64,000 bases of DNA from Phenylobacterium sp. (lineage in GTDB: Bacteria; Pseudomonadota; Alphaproteobacteria; Caulobacterales; Caulobacteraceae): NCBI RefSeq assembly GCF_004297125.1, contig NZ_SCVD01000023.1:62001-126000 (forward strand). The letters are read 5' to 3'. Shown here one piece after another: positions 62,974 to 64,000 of the stretch (position 1 is its first letter; each line of letters starts with the position of its first letter). Below the pieces are notes generated by a model. That model saw only the letters and a program-made list of their open reading frames with translations, was not told the origin of the DNA and did no database searches. A program made the translations under genes and the position numbers.

Positions 62974-64000
62974 CTACGCGTTGTGCAGCTTGCCGCGAAC
63001 CTCGCGACCGAGCTCGCGCACATGCTCCTCCGGGTCCCCGATCAGCTTGTCGGCCAGTGCGTCGGCGCGCGCGTCCGCAAGATAGCCCTGCCTGGCGAGG
63101 ACGCCGGCGATTTCACGCCGATCAGTGTCTGGGTTGTCGGCGAACTTTTCGATCCAATCGATCTCGGAACTCGTCAGCCCGAGGCGCGCGTCCAGGATCG
63201 TGCGCAGCAACGACGTCCGAACCTCGCCCGCGCGAATCCGAGCCATCGTCTGGCGAAGGTCGTCCGGGCGCTCCCGCAGGCGGGCGATCAGCAGCTCGAC
63301 GGCGCCGCCGATATGCGTGCGTCGCTCCATGACCGTCTCCACGAGCCACGACGTCTCCGCGCCGTCCAGCAGTTGGATCGCCTTCAGGAGCGCCTCGCGT
63401 GGGCTTGGGCTCGGGCGACTCCCCTTCGTCCATTCCGTTTCGATCTTCCGCCAATGGTCCCAAGCCGCCAGCAGGGCTGGCAGGATCGGTCGGCCTTCGC
63501 CGGCGAAGTGCAGCGCCGCCTTCGCCGCCTCGCTCGCGGTCCAGTGATCCTCGAGAAGCCCGTTCCGTAGCGCGAGGTCGAGCGAGGCGTCGTCGGAAAT
63601 GGGAAGGTTGGGCAGCAGTTGATAGAGGTAGCGCAGGCCGCCGCCCGCGAAGGCCTCCAAGCGGCGGAGCACCAGCCTCGCGGTCAAGGGTCGGTCGAAG
63701 TCGTCCAGGAGGAGCGCGCCATAGGCGGCGACGAGGCCACGCCCTCGCTCCAGAGCGTCGCGTCCTAGGGCGATGCGGTTCTCGTCGGGCAATCCGCTCT
63801 CGATCAGGCGTGCGGCGAGGAGCGCGACGCCATTGACGGGATGGTGCAGGGCCTCACCCAAGAGGGCGGCGTCCAGATCCAGGCCTCGCGCCCCCGCCCA
63901 TTCCATCGGTGGGAAGTCGATGTTCGGCAGGTACGGAAACCCCGCATAGCGGCTCGTCTCGTCCTCGGTCTTGCGCATCTGGACGCGCGCCTGGCGACGC
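62974..64000 (-). CDS. Helical-repeat (HEAT-like) protein, C-terminal part only
   Basis: At least 341 residues, open to the window end, so the N-terminus lies beyond it. It is made of Leu/Ala-rich helical pairs such as LDAALLGEALHHPVNGVALL, LTARLVLRRLEAFAGG and LLKAIQLLDGAETSWLVETV, consistent with HEAT or similar alpha-solenoid repeats. No catalytic motif is visible in this part. It lies 247 nt upstream of the DUF262 gene on the same strand and may be its operon partner. Large helical-repeat proteins of defence islands often carry an N-terminal NTPase, but none is visible here. Confidence 0.7.
   Translation of the reverse strand, partial: RRQARVQMRKTEDETSRYAGFPYLPNIDFPPMEWAGARGLDLDAALLGEALHHPVNGVALLAARLIESGLPDENRIALGRDALERGRGLVAAYGALLLDDFDRPLTARLVLRRLEAFAGGGLRYLYQLLPNLPISDDASLDLALRNGLLEDHWTASEAAKAALHFAGEGRPILPALLAAWDHWRKIETEWTKGSRPSPSPREALLKAIQLLDGAETSWLVETVMERRTHIGGAVELLIARLRERPDDLRQTMARIRAGEVRTSLLRTILDARLGLTSSEIDWIEKFADNPDTDRREIAGVLARQGYLADARADALADKLIGDPEEHVRELGREVRGKLHNA

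Noticed and set aside
57000..64000. A second copy of the tRNA 3' end (attR) within the window
   Set aside because: I looked for a repeat of the GGTTCGAGTCCTGC-type end downstream of int and found none; the right end must lie outside.

Overview
This is a GC-rich chromosomal segment, almost certainly from an alphaproteobacterium of the Caulobacterales (Phenylobacterium or Caulobacter-like). The evidence is the RpoD with a long acidic insert, the dnaG-rpoD order, PEPxxWA-type sorting tails, pseudaminic-acid genes of the kind used for flagellin glycosylation, a C-terminal flagellar-rod fragment, and extragenic repeats of the alphaproteobacterial type. The taxonomic call is inference; no rRNA is present.

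Layout. 1-3 kb: the end of a SleB-type cell wall hydrolase, small proteins, an acetyltransferase and thioredoxin reductase. 3-15 kb: a surface-sugar and glycosylation region with pseI, an FAD monooxygenase, a PhyH-type dioxygenase overlapping a TPR/GT41 glycosyltransferase, a cupin-DegT fusion, pseG, a large RTX-repeat protein and an ELM1-family protein, followed by greA. 15-27 kb: an OmpR/histidine kinase pair, a PsiF-like peptide, GST, P-loop kinase, ArsR-SRPBCC pair with a decayed gene behind it, SDR, GNAT, an esterase pair and a TonB-dependent receptor. 27-36 kb: a VIT1-like transporter and carB and carA, which are separated by a divergent ECF sigma/anti-sigma group. 36-41 kb: aquaporin, a PAS-HisKA-receiver protein without an ATPase domain, a HAD hydrolase and a textbook ECF41 sigma locus. 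41-45 kb: the dnaG-rpoD macromolecular synthesis genes. 45-57 kb: secreted metalloprotease, M28 peptidase, RMD1 protein, 2OG oxygenase, secreted proteins of unknown function, several serine/alpha-beta hydrolases, lipoproteins and a SIMPL protein.

56.9-64 kb: a CAT-anticodon tRNA is followed at once by a P4-type integrase and then by less GC-rich, accessory DNA: a GIY-YIG protein with a homing-endonuclease-associated repeat, an IS1182-type insertion sequence, a fused DUF262-DUF1524 (GmrSD-like) protein, and the C-terminal part of a helical-repeat protein that runs off the window. This has the form of a genomic island with a possible defence module.

Functional links. The 3-11 kb genes plausibly make an activated nonulosonic acid or amino-deoxy sugar and transfer it to a protein, flagellin being the obvious candidate. 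The carbamoyl-phosphate synthase, primase, sigma-70, GreA and TrxB genes are the housekeeping backbone. The most unusual items are the cupin-DegT fusion, the PhyH-GT41 overlap, the hybrid kinase without an ATPase domain, the primase N-terminus without zinc ligands, and the DUF262/helical-repeat pair on the island.
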